Assembly (NCBI GenBank): GCA_031180805.1
Contig: JAPSLL010000031.1
Location: 2,022-46,244 of the forward strand
Source: Bacillus sp. (in: firmicutes)
GTDB taxonomy: Bacteria; Bacillota; Bacilli; Bacillales; Bacillaceae
Direction: 5' to 3'
Length of the DNA stretch: 44,223 nt
The translations under genes and the position numbers were made by a program. Below the pieces are notes generated by a model, which saw only the letters and a list, made by a program, of their open reading frames with translations, was not told where the DNA came from and did not search any database. The first letter of the stretch is position 1. Every line of letters starts with the position of its first letter. Shown here piece by piece: positions 33,745-44,223 of this stretch.

Positions 33745-34602
33745 ATGGTTGCAACAATTATTGATGGAAAACAATTATCACAACAAAAGAGAAGTGAACT
33801 AGCTAAGGAAGTGGAGCAGATAAAAGCAAAAGGATTACTGCCTAAGCTTGTTGTTATCTTAGTTGGGGATAATCCTGCATCAGTTTCATATATTCGGGGA
33901 AAGCAAAAAGCGTCTGAAGAAATTGGAGTTGGCTTTAAATTAGAGCATTTTCCTTCAACCTTAACTGAAAAAGAGCTTCTAGATGTTATTGAAAGCTATA
34001 ATAATAATGATGAATATCATGGAATATTAGTTCAACTACCTTTACCTGATCATATCAATGAAACAGCTGTTGTTGAAAAGATTTCACCTTTAAAGGATGT
34101 TGATGGTTTCCATCCAATTAACATTGGTCGAATGATGACAGGGCAAGAAACATTTCTACCATGTACACCAGCAGGTATTGTTGAGATGATTAAATCTGTG
34201 GGTGTAGAAATCGCTGGTAAAAATGTAGTAGTTGTCGGTAGAAGTAATATTGTTGGTAAACCTGTTGGACAGCTTCTTTTAAATGAGCATGCAACGGTAA
34301 CATATTGTCATTCCAAAACAAATAATTTATCTTCGTATACTAAGGAAGCGGATATCCTTGTCGCTGCAGTTGGACGAGCTAACTTTATTAAAGGCTCTGA
34401 TATAAAAGAAGGTGCAGTTGTTATCGATGTAGGTGTGAATAGACTTGATAATGGTAAATTATGTGGTGATGTAGTATTTGATGAAGCAAAAGAGATTGCA
34501 AGCTACGTAACACCAGTTCCAGGTGGGGTTGGTCCGATGACAATTACAATGTTAGCACATAATACTGTTCAGTCTGCTAAGCAATTCCTGAATAGAAAAT
34601 AA
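33745..34602 (+). CDS. folD: Bifunctional methylenetetrahydrofolate dehydrogenase/cyclohydrolase
   Basis: Interconverts 5,10-methylene- and 10-formyl-tetrahydrofolate for purine and formyl-Met synthesis. 285 aa. Motifs: VGDNPASVSYIRGKQKA with catalytic Tyr and Lys, QLPLPDH, VDGFHPINIGRM, VVGRSNIVGKPVGQLLL for NADP, and TPVPGGVGPMTITML. ATG with AGAGGAGG. 21 bases after nusB. Confidence 0.98.
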   Translation: MVATIIDGKQLSQQKRSELAKEVEQIKAKGLLPKLVVILVGDNPASVSYIRGKQKASEEIGVGFKLEHFPSTLTEKELLDVIESYNNNDEYHGILVQLPLPDHINETAVVEKISPLKDVDGFHPINIGRMMTGQETFLPCTPAGIVEMIKSVGVEIAGKNVVVVGRSNIVGKPVGQLLLNEHATVTYCHSKTNNLSSYTKEADILVAAVGRANFIKGSDIKEGAVVIDVGVNRLDNGKLCGDVVFDEAKEIASYVTPVPGGVGPMTITMLAHNTVQSAKQFLNRK

Positions 34603-34643
34603 ACCTCTTGTACGTTTAAGTGGAAAAAGCCATATGATGTTGT

Positions 34644-34668
34644 GGACGGGGTAACTGCTCCGTCCTTT
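34644..34668 (+). terminator. Intrinsic terminator after folD
   Basis: GGACGGGG (34644-34651) pairs with CTCCGTCC (34658-34665), followed by a short T-run TTT. Confidence 0.7.
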
Positions 34669-34707
34669 CCTTCATTAGGTAATAGAACGGAATAAGGAGG
34701 TTGTTTT

Positions 34708-36060
34708 ATGAGCGAATTAAAATATGTAACAGTTACAGCATTAACGAAGTATATAAAGCGAAAATTTGATGTTGATCCTCACTTATCGGATATTTGGATA
34801 AAAGGGGAACTTTCTAATTTTAATCTGCATAGCCGGGGACATATGTATTTTACTCTTAAGGATGAAAAGGCAAGAATCCAGGCTGTAATGTTTGCTGGGG
34901 CTAACAAGTCTTTAAAATTCAAACCCGGAAATGGAATGAAGGTTTTAATTAGAGGGGAAATAACGGTTTATGAACAAAGTGGAGGGTATCAAGTATATGT
35001 TAAAGAAATGCAGCCTGATGGAATTGGCAGCCTTTATTTAGCATATGAAGAATTAAAAAACACTTTGCAAAAGGAAGGGTTATTTGATCCGATTCATAAA
35101 AAACCGATACCAAAGTTTCCTAATCAAGTAGGAGTTATTACATCTCCAACTGGTGCAGCCATCAGAGATATAATGACAACAATTCATCGACGTTACCCAC
35201 TAGCAAAAATAATTCTTATTCCAGCTCTTGTACAAGGAGCTCATGCAAAAGAGTCGATCGTAAAAGCGCTAAAACATGCAAATCAAATAGAGGAAATAGA
35301 TGTTTTAATTGTTGGCCGTGGTGGCGGATCTATTGAGGAGCTTTGGGCATTTAATGAAGAAATTGTTGCAAGAGAAATATTTGCTTCTTCTGTTCCTATT
35401 ATTTCTGCCGTTGGTCATGAAACAGATTTTACCATTGCAGACTTTGTCGCAGATTTGCGGGCTCCTACGCCTACAGGAGCTGCCGAAATGGCTGTACCCC
35501 ACTTTTCAGAATTGTTAGATCGCCTTTTAGATAGGAAGAATAGATTAAAAAGAACGATGCAAGAAAAAGTCTCCTCAAAAAAGGAAAGATTAAAACACTT
35601 TCAAACTTCCTATGCGTTTCGATATCCAAAACAATTATATTTACAAAAGGAGCAGCAGCTAGATATAATAGTTGAACGACTTCTTAAGGATGGACAAAGG
35701 GCCATTTCATCTAAAAAAGACGCCTATGCAGGCATTAATAATCGTTTGAAGAACGTACATCCTAAAGAGCGAATTAACCGGTCAAAGGATGCGTATGGTA
35801 CATTAGTAAATTTATTAAATCGAGAAATGAAAGCAGTTTTAACAGAAAAAGATGCTCAATTTCAACAAATGATAGCAAAATTAAGTGCTTTAAGTCCTTT
35901 AAAGGTTATGGAACGCGGTTATAGCCTTGTCTATCAGGATGATAAGCTGATAAAAAGTGTAGACCAATTAAAAATTGATCAACAGATAAAGGTTCAATTT
36001 ATGGATGGAAAAATTGACTGTCAAGTAAAGGGAATAGAGGAGCGAACTGTTAATGAGTAA
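34708..36060 (+). CDS. xseA: Exodeoxyribonuclease VII large subunit
   Basis: Catalytic subunit of a single-strand DNA exonuclease. 450 aa. An N-terminal OB-fold ([25 protein letters not shown]) precedes the nuclease domain with [51 protein letters not shown], then a long coiled coil. ATG with AAGGAGG. Overlaps xseB by eight bases. Confidence 0.97.
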   Translation: MSELKYVTVTALTKYIKRKFDVDPHLSDIWIKGELSNFNLHSRGHMYFTLKDEKARIQAVMFAGANKSLKFKPGNGMKVLIRGEITVYEQSGGYQVYVKEMQPDGIGSLYLAYEELKNTLQKEGLFDPIHKKPIPKFPNQVGVITSPTGAAIRDIMTTIHRRYPLAKIILIPALVQGAHAKESIVKALKHANQIEEIDVLIVGRGGGSIEELWAFNEEIVAREIFASSVPIISAVGHETDFTIADFVADLRAPTPTGAAEMAVPHFSELLDRLLDRKNRLKRTMQEKVSSKKERLKHFQTSYAFRYPKQLYLQKEQQLDIIVERLLKDGQRAISSKKDAYAGINNRLKNVHPKERINRSKDAYGTLVNLLNREMKAVLTEKDAQFQQMIAKLSALSPLKVMERGYSLVYQDDKLIKSVDQLKIDQQIKVQFMDGKIDCQVKGIEERTVNE

Positions 36061-36298
36061 AGAAAATCAATCTGAAATTAGCTTTGAAGCAGCTATGCAG
36101 CAATTAGAAGAAATTGTTGGTAAATTAGAAGAAGGCGATGTACCGTTAGAAAAAGCTATCGAATATTTTCAAAAAGGAATGGAACTTTCTAAAATATGTA
36201 ATGATAAGTTGCAACATGTTGAAAAACAAATGGATTATATTTTACGCGAAGATGGAGAGTTAAAGCCATTTGAACTTCAGGAGGAAGATAAATCTTGA
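36053..36298 (+). CDS. xseB: Exodeoxyribonuclease VII small subunit
   Basis: 81-aa helical subunit that binds the XseA coiled coil. Motif: [36 protein letters not shown], diagnostic for XseB. Starts within xseA and overlaps ispA by four bases, so the three genes are coupled. Confidence 0.97.
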   Translation: MSKENQSEISFEAAMQQLEEIVGKLEEGDVPLEKAIEYFQKGMELSKICNDKLQHVEKQMDYILREDGELKPFELQEEDKS

Positions 36299-37179
36299 AG
36301 ATGAAATTAAGTGATTTTTTAGATCAGAGTAAAGAGAAAATTGAAGTGGCGATGTCAAGTTATGTTGAGAGCCTAAACACTCCAGATTTGTTAAAAGATG
36401 CAATGCTTTATTCATTAGAAGCTGGAGGAAAAAGGCTGCGTCCTATCCTTGTATTAGCTTTGCTACATACTTATAATAAACCCGAAGATATTGGGATTTC
36501 TACAGCTTGTGCAGTAGAAATGATTCACACTTATTCGCTTATACATGATGATTTACCATGTATGGATGATGATGATTTACGACGAGGTAAGCCTACTAAC
36601 CACAAGGTATTCGGTGAAGCAATGGCTGTACTTGCTGGTGATGGGTTGCTTACCCAAAGCTTTTCATTAATTGTCAATGATTTGAAACCTTCACCAGAGA
36701 AAAGGCTTCGGATTATTTCTGAATTAGTATATGCTGCTGGTGTAGAAGGAATGGTTGGAGGGCAAGTAGCGGATATGGAGGGGGAAGCTAAAAGTCTTTC
36801 CTTAGAACAATTACAATATATTCATGAACATAAAACAGCAAAGCTTCTAGGCTTCTCAATTGTTGCAGGAGCTATTTTAGCTGATGCACCTGAAGATGAT
36901 ATTGAGAAATTAAGAACATTTGCTTATCATCTTGGAATTGCTTTTCAAATACGTGATGACATTTTAGATATAGAGGGACAGCAAGAACTAATTGGTAAAC
37001 CAATTGGTTCAGATATTTTAAATGAAAAAACAACATATCCATCAATCTTAACAATCGATGGTGCTAAAGAAAAACTAGATAGTCATATTAAAGAAGCAAA
37101 ATCGTTATTAAACAGCTTATCTGTAAAATCAAGTTTGTTAATAGAGATTTGTGATTTAATTGCAACGCGTAATCATTAA
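36295..37179 (+). CDS. ispA: Farnesyl diphosphate synthase
   Basis: Prenyltransferase that makes farnesyl diphosphate for undecaprenol, heme O and menaquinone side chains. 294 aa. First Asp-rich motif [16 protein letters not shown]; second QIRDDILD; also [13 protein letters not shown] and HKTAKLL. TTG 36295 fits the AGGAGG site better than ATG 36301. Confidence 0.97.
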   Translation: MKMKLSDFLDQSKEKIEVAMSSYVESLNTPDLLKDAMLYSLEAGGKRLRPILVLALLHTYNKPEDIGISTACAVEMIHTYSLIHDDLPCMDDDDLRRGKPTNHKVFGEAMAVLAGDGLLTQSFSLIVNDLKPSPEKRLRIISELVYAAGVEGMVGGQVADMEGEAKSLSLEQLQYIHEHKTAKLLGFSIVAGAILADAPEDDIEKLRTFAYHLGIAFQIRDDILDIEGQQELIGKPIGSDILNEKTTYPSILTIDGAKEKLDSHIKEAKSLLNSLSVKSSLLIEICDLIATRNH

Positions 37180-37193
37180 TTTAAAATAAAATG

Positions 37194-37238
37194 AGGAACA
37201 AAACCGTTTCCGTTTGGCAGCGGTTTTTGTTCTATAAA
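37194..37238 (+). terminator. Intrinsic terminator after ispA
   Basis: GAACAAAACCG and CGGTTTTTGTTC form the stem, with an internal GTTTCC/GGCAG region and T-rich end. Confidence 0.75.
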
Positions 37239-37431
37239 TAGGCTAAAGTCTGAATATATATTGTCACCACTGATATTATATGGTAAGTTTTTTTTCTACA
37301 CGTAAAAGAAACCAAAAACAATTATTCGTTTTCAATAAATGAAGTTTACGATAAAATAAATAGATAAGACTAGTAATAATAGATCAAATACGTATTATAG
37401 AATCAAACTGAACCGAAAGTGAGTGATCCAT

Positions 37432-39333
37432 TTGGATCTTCTATCAATAAAAAACCCGCGTTTTCTAAAAAAATTATCAAATAATGAGCTTGAACAGTTA
37501 AGCGCAGAGATCCGTCAATTTTTAATCAATAAACTTTCTGAAACAGGTGGACATATTGGGCCAAACCTTGGTGTTGTTGAGCTAACAATAGCTTTACATA
37601 AAGTTTTCGATAGCCCAAAGGATAAATTTATTTGGGATGTTGGTCACCAATCATATGTTCATAAAATTTTAACTGGTCGTGCAAAAGAATTTGATACATT
37701 ACGTCAATATAAAGGGTTATGTGGATTCCCGAAGAGAAATGAATCAGAACATGATGTGTGGGAAACAGGCCATAGTTCTACTTCCTTGTCAGCGGCTATG
37801 GGAATGGCGATTGCTCGGGATATCAAAAAAACAAAAGAACATATTATACCAATAATTGGCGATGGTGCCCTAACGGGTGGTATGGCTTTAGAAGCATTGA
37901 ATCATATTGGTGATGAGAAGAAGGATATGATTGTAGTCCTTAATGATAATGAAATGTCAATTGCGCCAAATGTAGGTGCATTGCATAATGTTTTAGGTCG
38001 ATTACGAACTGCTGGAAAATATCATTGGGTTAAGGATGAACTCGAATATTTATTAAAGAAAATTCCTGCCGTAGGTGGAAAATTAGCATCAACTGCTGAA
38101 AGATTAAAGGATAGCTTAAAATATATGCTTGTCTCAGGTGTGTTTTTTGAGGAATTAGGATTTACCTATTTAGGTCCAGTTGACGGGCATAATTATGAAG
38201 ATTTATTTGAAAATCTCCAATATGCAAAAAAAACAAAAGGACCAGTACTTCTACATGTTATTACAAAAAAAGGGAAAGGATATCAGCCTGCTGAGACTGA
38301 TAAAGTTGGTACTTGGCATGGAACAGGTCCATATAAGATAGAAACAGGTGATTTTGTTAAACCTAAAGTAGTAGGTCCAGCTTGGAGTAAACTTGTTAGT
38401 GAAACAGTCAGAAAGCTAGCACGTGAAGATAAGCGTATTGTTGCTATTACGCCAGCTATGCCTGTTGGTTCTAAGCTTGAAGGATTTGCTGAAGAGTTCC
38501 CTGATCGCATGTTTGATGTTGGGATTGCTGAACAGCATGCTACAACGTTAGCAGCTGGCTTGGCGACGCAAAATATGAAGCCATTCTTAGCGATTTACTC
38601 GACTTTCCTACAACGTGCATATGACCAAGTTTTACATGATATATGTCGTCAAAACTTAAATGTATTTATCGGAATCGATCGAGCTGGACTTGTTGGTGCA
38701 GATGGAGAGACACATCAAGGTGTGTTTGATATTGCCTTTTTAAGACATATTCCAAACATGGTACTGATGATGGCCAAAGATGAAAATGAAGGGCAACATT
38801 TAGTTAATACTGCTCTTAAATATGATGATGGACCGATTGCTTTGCGCTATGCTCGTGGAAATGGACTTGGTGTAAAGATGGATGAAGAGCTAAAAGAAAT
38901 CCCTATCGGTACATGGGAAATTCTAAGAGATGGCACAGATGCTGTGATTTTAACCTTTGGTCCAACGATTGAGATGGCATTAGAAGCAGCAGATAGAATG
39001 GCAAAACGTGGACTATCCATTCGTGTTGTTAATGCACGATTTATAAAGCCAATGGATGAAAAAATGCTACATGAAATCTTTTCAGAGGGTATTCCTGTAT
39101 TAACGATTGAAGAGGCTATATTACAAGGTGGTTTTGGTAGTGCAGTCTTAGAATTTGCTCAAGAAAACGATTATGTTCAAGCATTGATTTCTCGAATCGG
39201 AATTCCGGATCGATTCATTGAACATGGCAGTGTTTCGAAATTGTTAGAGGAAATTGGCATGACAACAGAAAATGTCATTGAAACATTAACATCAATGATT
39301 CCGACAAAGGAGAAAAGAGTATTAAAATCATGA
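37432..39333 (+). CDS. dxs: 1-deoxy-D-xylulose-5-phosphate synthase
   Basis: Thiamine-diphosphate enzyme that condenses pyruvate and glyceraldehyde 3-phosphate, first step of the MEP isoprenoid pathway. TTG 37432 gives MDLLSIKNP, the usual family start, and 633 aa, as in B. subtilis; GTG 37423 would add three residues. Motifs: [15 protein letters not shown]-type segment, [28 protein letters not shown] (ThDP), DVGIAEQHA. Overlaps tlyA by four bases. Confidence 0.97.
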   Translation: MDLLSIKNPRFLKKLSNNELEQLSAEIRQFLINKLSETGGHIGPNLGVVELTIALHKVFDSPKDKFIWDVGHQSYVHKILTGRAKEFDTLRQYKGLCGFPKRNESEHDVWETGHSSTSLSAAMGMAIARDIKKTKEHIIPIIGDGALTGGMALEALNHIGDEKKDMIVVLNDNEMSIAPNVGALHNVLGRLRTAGKYHWVKDELEYLLKKIPAVGGKLASTAERLKDSLKYMLVSGVFFEELGFTYLGPVDGHNYEDLFENLQYAKKTKGPVLLHVITKKGKGYQPAETDKVGTWHGTGPYKIETGDFVKPKVVGPAWSKLVSETVRKLAREDKRIVAITPAMPVGSKLEGFAEEFPDRMFDVGIAEQHATTLAAGLATQNMKPFLAIYSTFLQRAYDQVLHDICRQNLNVFIGIDRAGLVGADGETHQGVFDIAFLRHIPNMVLMMAKDENEGQHLVNTALKYDDGPIALRYARGNGLGVKMDEELKEIPIGTWEILRDGTDAVILTFGPTIEMALEAADRMAKRGLSIRVVNARFIKPMDEKMLHEIFSEGIPVLTIEEAILQGGFGSAVLEFAQENDYVQALISRIGIPDRFIEHGSVSKLLEEIGMTTENVIETLTSMIPTKEKRVLKS

Positions 39334-40151
39334 GTAATAGCAAAAAGGAAAGATTAGATATCCTATTAGTCGAGAACGGCTTATTTGAATCGAGAGAAAA
39401 GGCAAAAAGAGCGATTATGGCTGGGATTGTATATGGTAATGAAGAACGACTTGATAAACCAGGAGAAAAGGTTTCCCGCGATCTTGTTCTTACGATTAAA
39501 GGTAATACGTTACCTTATGTAAGTAGAGGTGGATTAAAGCTAGAAAAAGCATTGAAAGTATTTGATGTGAATGTAGCTGATAAGATTATGATTGATATTG
39601 GCTCCTCTACAGGTGGTTTTACAGATTGCGCTCTTCAAAATGGTGTAAAACTTTCATATGCAGTGGATGTTGGGTACAATCAATTAGCTTGGAAGCTTAG
39701 ACAGGACGAACGTGTTGTTGTAATGGAACGAACTAATTTTCGCTACTCAACACCTGCAGATTTTAATAAAGGTCTACCTGAATTCGCTTCTATAGATGTT
39801 TCCTTTATTTCCTTGAAACTAATCTTACCGGCGCTTAAAACAATCCTTATTCCACATAGTGATGTTGTTGCATTAGTGAAACCGCAGTTCGAGGCAGGTA
39901 GGGAATTAGTTGGGAAAAAGGGGATAGTTCGCGATCCAAAAGTCCATGAACAAGTTTTACAGGACATCATTCGATTTTCGATGTCAGAGGGATATGATTT
40001 TGTAAACTTATCATTTTCTCCAATTACTGGCGGTGACGGTAATATTGAATTTCTTTTACATTTACGCTGGGAAGGGACTAAAGAAGGCGGGAGAGACCTT
40101 TCTTCTAAGACACCAAGTGTAATTGTTGAGGAAGCACATAACCAATTGTAA
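39330..40151 (+). CDS. tlyA: TlyA-family rRNA 2'-O-methyltransferase (YqxC)
   Basis: 273-aa protein with an N-terminal S4 RNA-binding domain ([25 protein letters not shown]) and an FtsJ-like SAM-binding domain ([46 protein letters not shown]). The family modifies 16S/23S rRNA cytidines; which base is modified here is unknown. ATGA overlap with dxs. Confidence 0.93.
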   Translation: MSNSKKERLDILLVENGLFESREKAKRAIMAGIVYGNEERLDKPGEKVSRDLVLTIKGNTLPYVSRGGLKLEKALKVFDVNVADKIMIDIGSSTGGFTDCALQNGVKLSYAVDVGYNQLAWKLRQDERVVVMERTNFRYSTPADFNKGLPEFASIDVSFISLKLILPALKTILIPHSDVVALVKPQFEAGRELVGKKGIVRDPKVHEQVLQDIIRFSMSEGYDFVNLSFSPITGGDGNIEFLLHLRWEGTKEGGRDLSSKTPSVIVEEAHNQL

Positions 40152-40153
40152 AA

Positions 40154-40187
40154 CAGGGGAATAGCATTAGCTATTCTCCTGTTTTTT
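40154..40187 (+). terminator. Intrinsic terminator after tlyA
   Basis: CAGGGGAATAGC pairs with GCTATTCTCCTG around ATTA, then TTTTTT. Confidence 0.95.
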
Positions 40188-40212
40188 ATCAATTAATGTG
40201 AAAAATATCTGG

Positions 40213-40245
40213 ATATTCATGCAAATTATGATACATATTCATGCA
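40213..40245. promoter_or_regulatory. Direct repeats resembling ARG boxes upstream of ahrC
   Basis: ATATTCATGCA occurs exactly at 40213-40223 and 40235-40245, 22 bases (two helical turns) apart. The reverse strand gives CATGAATA, the first half of the AhrC/ArgR box. Further CATGCA/TGCATG copies lie near 40272 and 40350. Suggests autoregulation of ahrC. Confidence 0.45.
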
Positions 40246-40383
40246 TTATAACTGTCCATACTATAGATAATTTTATGCATGATTAACGGTGTTGAATATG
40301 ATAAAACTGTACTTTTATTGGTTTTTCATATAAGATGTAGGGTATAAACATGCAAAATGCATCGTTGATAAAGGGGTGCTGAA

Positions 40384-40833
40384 ATGAATAAAGGGCAACG
40401 TCATATTAAAATTAGAGATATAATTTCAAACAATGATATTGAAACTCAAGATGAATTAGTGGATTTATTAAAGGAAATGGGCTTTAATGTTACACAGGCG
40501 ACTGTATCTCGAGATATTAAGGAACTTCATCTCGTAAAAGTACCTATGCTTGATGGGCGATACAAATATAGCCTTCCTGCAGATCAAAGATTTAATCCAT
40601 TACAAAAATTAAAACGTGCATTAATGGATGCATTTGTTAAAATAGATTCAGCAGGGCACATGATTGTTATGAAAACTCTACCGGGCAATGCAAATGCGAT
40701 TGGTGCATTAATTGATAATTTAGATTGGGAAGAAGTATTAGGAACTATCTGTGGGGATGATACAATATTAATTATTTGTCGTACTTCAGAGGATACGGAA
40801 ACGATCTCAAAACGATTTTTGGATATGTTATAA
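40384..40833 (+). CDS. ahrC: Arginine repressor AhrC/ArgR
   Basis: 149-aa hexameric regulator that represses arginine synthesis and activates catabolism with arginine bound. N-terminal winged helix ([46 protein letters not shown]), then the arginine-binding domain ([27 protein letters not shown]). ATG with AAAGGGGTG. Precedes recN as in B. subtilis. Confidence 0.97.
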   Translation: MNKGQRHIKIRDIISNNDIETQDELVDLLKEMGFNVTQATVSRDIKELHLVKVPMLDGRYKYSLPADQRFNPLQKLKRALMDAFVKIDSAGHMIVMKTLPGNANAIGALIDNLDWEEVLGTICGDDTILIICRTSEDTETISKRFLDML

Positions 40834-40887
40834 CAAAAATGCCATTTGCAAATATATGAAAATTTTTAATAAGAGGTGTGATTCTGT

Positions 40888-42588
40888 TTGTTAGCGGAAT
40901 TATCAATAAAAAACTTTGCCATTATTGAATCCTTATCGATTTCATTTGAAAAAGGTCTTACAGTTTTAACAGGAGAAACAGGTGCAGGGAAATCCATTAT
41001 TATCGATGCTATTCACTTATTAGCAGGTGGAAGAGGTTCTGCAGAATTTATTCGTTATGGTGAAAAACGAGCAGAGCTTGAAGGGTTATTTCTTATTGAT
41101 GAATTAGACCATCCTGTTTATACGAAGTGCGAGGAACTTGGGATTGATGTTAATGATGGAATGATCATACTTAGACGAGACTTAACTACGTCAGGTAAAA
41201 GTATATGCAGAATTAATGGCAAGCTTGTAACGATTGCCATATTACGGGAAGTAGGACAATATTTAGTCGATATTCACGGACAGCATGATAATCAAGAACT
41301 GATGAATGATGAAAATCATTTGAAATTGCTTGATCAATATGGTGGACAAAAAATAACTAAGGCACTAGAAGGTTATTTAGAAATATATAAACAATATGAT
41401 ACACTTCGAAAAAAAATTACTCAGCTTTCAGAGAATGAACAAGAAATGGCTCATCGTTTAGATTTGCTACAATTTCAATTAGATGAAATTACAAATGCAA
41501 ACTTGCAACCAAAAGAGGATGAACTGTTACAGGAAGAAAAAATTCAAATCTCAAATTTTGAAAAAATTTATGAATCACTTAACAATAGCTATAATTCATT
41601 ACATGGTGAGCATCGTGGTTTGGATTGGGTTGGACATGCTATGAGTAACTTAGAAGAAATAGCTTCAATAAATACCAATTTAAAGGAATTATCTGAAGTT
41701 ATTTCAAATGCATATTATCAACTTGAAGATTTGTCATATCAAGTGCGAAATGAATTAGAGTCATTAGAGTTTGACCCAGAAAGACTAAATTATGTTGAAA
41801 GTCGTTTAAATGAAATAAACCATCTTAAACGAAAATATGGTCAATCTGTAGAGGAAATTTTAATTTATTCTGCAAAAATTGAAGAGGAATTAGATACGAT
41901 TAAAAATCGTGATAATCATCTGAATAAATTACAAAAAGAACTTGATTCGGTGTTAAAGGATTTAATTATTGAGGCAAATAATTTAACGATTATTCGAAAG
42001 AAATTAGCGAATGTATTAACAGAAGAAATTCATAAAGAATTAAAAGAGCTCTATATGGATAAAACAACCTTCGAGGTTAAGTTTTACACAAAGCATCTGT
42101 CAGATACTGAACAAAAATTCACATCAACTGGAATTGACATTGTTGAATTTTATTTATCAACAAATCCAGGAGAACCATTAAAGCCATTAAATAAAACTGC
42201 CTCAGGTGGAGAGCTTTCTAGAATTATGTTAGCAATGAAAAGTATTTTTTCACAGCATCAAGGAATTACGTCAATTATATTTGATGAGGTTGATACTGGT
42301 GTAAGTGGTCGAGTTGCACAGGCGATAGCTGAAAAAATATATCGTGTTTCAAACGGTTCGCAGGTGTTATGTATTACCCACCTACCTCAAGTTGCTGCAA
42401 TGGCTGATACACATCTTTATATTGCAAAGGAAATTAAAGATGGGCGAACAAAAACAAGTGTGAAGCCTTTGGCGGAGACTGAAAAAATAAAAGAGATTGG
42501 ACGAATGATTGCTGGAGCTCAAGTAACTGAGCTTTCAAAGGAACATGCTAAGGAACTACTTGAATTAGCAAATACATCAAAACGTTAA
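40888..42588 (+). CDS. recN: DNA repair ATPase RecN
   Basis: SMC-like protein acting at DNA double-strand breaks. 566 aa. Walker A GETGAGKSIIIDAIHLLAGG; a short antiparallel coiled coil between about 160 and 370; C-terminal ASGGELSRIMLAMK signature and IIFDEVDTGVSGRVAQAI (Walker B), ITHLPQVAAMA. TTG start with AAGAGGTGTG. No clear LexA box was found in the 54-base gap after ahrC. Confidence 0.97.
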   Translation: MLAELSIKNFAIIESLSISFEKGLTVLTGETGAGKSIIIDAIHLLAGGRGSAEFIRYGEKRAELEGLFLIDELDHPVYTKCEELGIDVNDGMIILRRDLTTSGKSICRINGKLVTIAILREVGQYLVDIHGQHDNQELMNDENHLKLLDQYGGQKITKALEGYLEIYKQYDTLRKKITQLSENEQEMAHRLDLLQFQLDEITNANLQPKEDELLQEEKIQISNFEKIYESLNNSYNSLHGEHRGLDWVGHAMSNLEEIASINTNLKELSEVISNAYYQLEDLSYQVRNELESLEFDPERLNYVESRLNEINHLKRKYGQSVEEILIYSAKIEEELDTIKNRDNHLNKLQKELDSVLKDLIIEANNLTIIRKKLANVLTEEIHKELKELYMDKTTFEVKFYTKHLSDTEQKFTSTGIDIVEFYLSTNPGEPLKPLNKTASGGELSRIMLAMKSIFSQHQGITSIIFDEVDTGVSGRVAQAIAEKIYRVSNGSQVLCITHLPQVAAMADTHLYIAKEIKDGRTKTSVKPLAETEKIKEIGRMIAGAQVTELSKEHAKELLELANTSKR

Positions 42589-42613
42589 AAGCTGCCATTA
42601 GGCGGCTTTTTTT
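42588..42613 (+). terminator. Intrinsic terminator after recN
   Basis: AAGCTGCC pairs with GGCGGCTT (one G-U pair) around ATTA, then a T-run. Confidence 0.9.
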
Positions 42614-42798
42614 AATATTATTTTGGAATTTTTCTAATTATAATATAACGAGGCAAAACAATAAATATACATGATACTTAAAAGAAAACCTTTAATTTTC
42701 TTATGTTTCCTGTTATAAATCATCACGCAAAAGGCTAAATTAAAACTGTAGCCATATATAGTTGTGGTGTGTGTTAGGAGCGAGGAGAGTGAAGGTTT

Positions 42799-44091
42799 TT
42801 GCAGACAGATAAAATGAGAAAAATAATTGGTGTAATTCTCCTTGTTTCACTTATGGGTTTAGGATTTGTTAAAGAAGTTAAGGAATACGTTAAATTACCG
42901 AATCAAATCTCAGTATTTGAATCACAAGTAGCAAGCGTACAAAGTTCAATACCCGCTAATTCCTCTGAAGAAGTAAAAGAGGCGTTTACAGTTCAGAAAA
43001 ATAGTGATGGTAAAACAATTGATGTTCACGGAAAAAAAGCGGGTGAAGGAGAAGTTGTTTTTGACTTAGCTGGCTTTCCTGTGAAAAAAATTGGTGTTAA
43101 TGTCTTACCGGATTTTAAGGTCATACCTGGTGGGCAATCAATAGGAGTAAAACTAAATACTCTTGGCGTATTGGTGGTTGGTCATCACCAAGTAAATACT
43201 TCAGAAGGAAAGAAATCACCTGGAGAACTAGCTGGTGTACAGGTTGGTGACATAATCACAAACATTAATGGACAAAAAATTGAGCAAATGAGTGATGTGA
43301 CACCGTTTATCCAAGACTCGGGTAAAACGGGCAAACCTCTCGAGTTAGTTTTGAAAAGAGAAAATAGTGAAGTAAAGACAAAATTATATCCTTTAAAAGA
43401 TGAAAATGATAGTTCCTATAGAATTGGTTTATATATTAGAGACTCAGCAGCAGGTATAGGAACGATGACGTTTTATGATCCTAAATCAAAAAAATATGGG
43501 GCTTTAGGACATGTTATTTCTGATATGGATACGAAAAAACCAATTGTTGTTGACGATGGGCAAATAGTTCGCTCGACAGTAACTTCTATCGAAAAGGGGA
43601 GCAATGGAAATCCAGGTGAGAAGCTAGCGAGGTTTTCGGGTGATCGACAAGTAATTGGAAATATTACACGAAATAGCCCATTTGGTATTTTTGGCGAGCT
43701 ACATCAAGATATAAAGAACGGGCTTATTGATAAAGCTTTACCAATTGCTCTTTCAAATGAAGTAAAAGAAGGTCCAGCCAAAATCTTAACTGTCGTTGAA
43801 AACGACAAGGTGGAAGAATTTGATGTAGAAGTAGTAAGCTCTGTTCCGCAAAAATTTCCTGCAACAAAAGGAATGGTTATTAAAATCACAGATAAAAGGC
43901 TTTTAGAAAAAACCGGTGGAATTGTACAGGGAATGAGCGGTAGTCCAATTATTCAAAATGGAAAAGTAATTGGAGCTGTAACACATGTTTTTGTTAATGA
44001 CCCGACAAGCGGATATGGCGTTCATATCGAATGGATGTTAAATGAAGCAGGTATCGATATTTATGAAAAACAACAACAGAAGGTAAGTTGA
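42799..44091 (+). CDS. spoIVB: SpoIVB sporulation signalling serine peptidase
   Basis: Forespore-made protease that cleaves SpoIVFA and so triggers pro-sigma-K processing in the mother cell. 430 aa: N-terminal membrane anchor ([16 protein letters not shown]), PDZ domain ([23 protein letters not shown]), then the SA-family peptidase domain with His in [11 protein letters not shown] and Ser in [14 protein letters not shown] start; GAGGAG and GAAGG upstream. Expected to lie just before spo0A, which is outside the window. Confidence 0.96.
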   Translation: MQTDKMRKIIGVILLVSLMGLGFVKEVKEYVKLPNQISVFESQVASVQSSIPANSSEEVKEAFTVQKNSDGKTIDVHGKKAGEGEVVFDLAGFPVKKIGVNVLPDFKVIPGGQSIGVKLNTLGVLVVGHHQVNTSEGKKSPGELAGVQVGDIITNINGQKIEQMSDVTPFIQDSGKTGKPLELVLKRENSEVKTKLYPLKDENDSSYRIGLYIRDSAAGIGTMTFYDPKSKKYGALGHVISDMDTKKPIVVDDGQIVRSTVTSIEKGSNGNPGEKLARFSGDRQVIGNITRNSPFGIFGELHQDIKNGLIDKALPIALSNEVKEGPAKILTVVENDKVEEFDVEVVSSVPQKFPATKGMVIKITDKRLLEKTGGIVQGMSGSPIIQNGKVIGAVTHVFVNDPTSGYGVHIEWMLNEAGIDIYEKQQQKVS

Positions 44092-44098
44092 ATAAAGG

Positions 44099-44127
44099 CT
44101 GTCAAGAGTTATTCTTGACAGTTTTTT
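44099..44127 (+). terminator. Intrinsic terminator after spoIVB
   Basis: CTGTCAAGA (44099-44107) pairs with TCTTGACAG (44113-44121), then TTTTTT. Confidence 0.95.
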
Positions 44128-44182
44128 ATTTTTCAGCTTTCAATTTCTTTTATTGTTATGTAAAATAAAGAAGTAAAGATTA

Positions 44183-44215
44183 TTCGACAAAAGCACTTTT
44201 ATAAAATCTGTCAAA
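44183..44215. promoter_or_regulatory. Spo0A boxes near the right edge (expected spo0A promoter)
   Basis: TTCGACA (44183-44189) is an exact 0A box on the minus strand; TGTCAAA (44209-44215) differs from it at one base. Autoregulatory 0A boxes precede spo0A in Bacilli, and spo0A normally follows spoIVB, but the gene itself is outside the window. Confidence 0.55.
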
Positions 44216-44223
44216 TAGCATAT

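Noticed and set aside
40834-40887. LexA box upstream of recN
   Set aside because: No CGAAC-N4-GTTCG-like dyad in the gap.
42735-42765. Sigma-F/G promoter for spoIVB (CATATATA)
   Set aside because: Expected biologically, but the -10 match is shifted and no convincing -35 is at the right distance.

Overview
The window is a stretch of chromosome from a low-GC, endospore-forming member of the Bacillaceae. The evidence is AT-rich DNA, GGAGG-type ribosome sites, frequent TTG and GTG starts, and the B. subtilis gene order from yqhH-yqhG-sinI-sinR through mntR, yqhO, efp, spoIIIAA-AH, accBC, nusB-folD-xseAB-ispA-dxs-tlyA-ahrC-recN to spoIVB. It ends just short of where spo0A is expected. No tRNA, rRNA, CRISPR array or insertion sequence was seen.

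1-8004 (+) is a lasso-peptide locus: cyclase (cut by the left edge), a 46-codon precursor gene, an HPr-kinase-like kinase, a PqqD/RRE protein, a transglutaminase-like leader protease, a nucleotidyltransferase-fold tailoring protein, an ABC exporter and a membrane-anchored metallophosphoesterase. 8019-12315 (-) carries an S26-type signal-peptidase-like gene, sinR, a short sinI, yqhG and the SNF2 helicase yqhH. The lasso locus lies where B. subtilis has tapA-sipW-tasA.

The regulatory DNA is the most interesting part. A c-di-GMP-I (GEMM) riboswitch lies directly upstream of sinI. A Spo0A box and a SinR-like site lie further upstream of it. SinR-type operator dyads lie just downstream of a strong promoter for the lasso tailoring/export genes and in front of the signal-peptidase-like gene. 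Together they suggest that lasso peptide production is wired into the SinI/SinR/Spo0A/c-di-GMP biofilm decision. This is an inference.

12640-18214 holds a MerR-like gene (where gcvT-gcvPA-gcvPB sits in B. subtilis), yqhL, lipM and a class II ribonucleotide reductase gene, nrdJ. nrdJ is interrupted by a 353-nt group I intron without an ORF and is preceded by two NrdR boxes. 18467-24894 holds mntR, a 106-bp Bacillus-type intergenic repeat, yqhO, yqhP, yqhR, aroQ, the Xaa-Pro peptidase gene yqhT, efp, an uncertain small membrane ORF and yqhV.

25003-30378 is the complete eight-gene spoIIIA operon with a sigma-E-like promoter; spoIIIAD appears to lack a normal start codon. 30726-44091 is housekeeping: accB-accC-yqhY, nusB-folD, xseA-xseB-ispA, dxs-tlyA, ahrC (with ArgR-like repeats upstream), recN and spoIVB. 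Spo0A boxes appear at the right edge.
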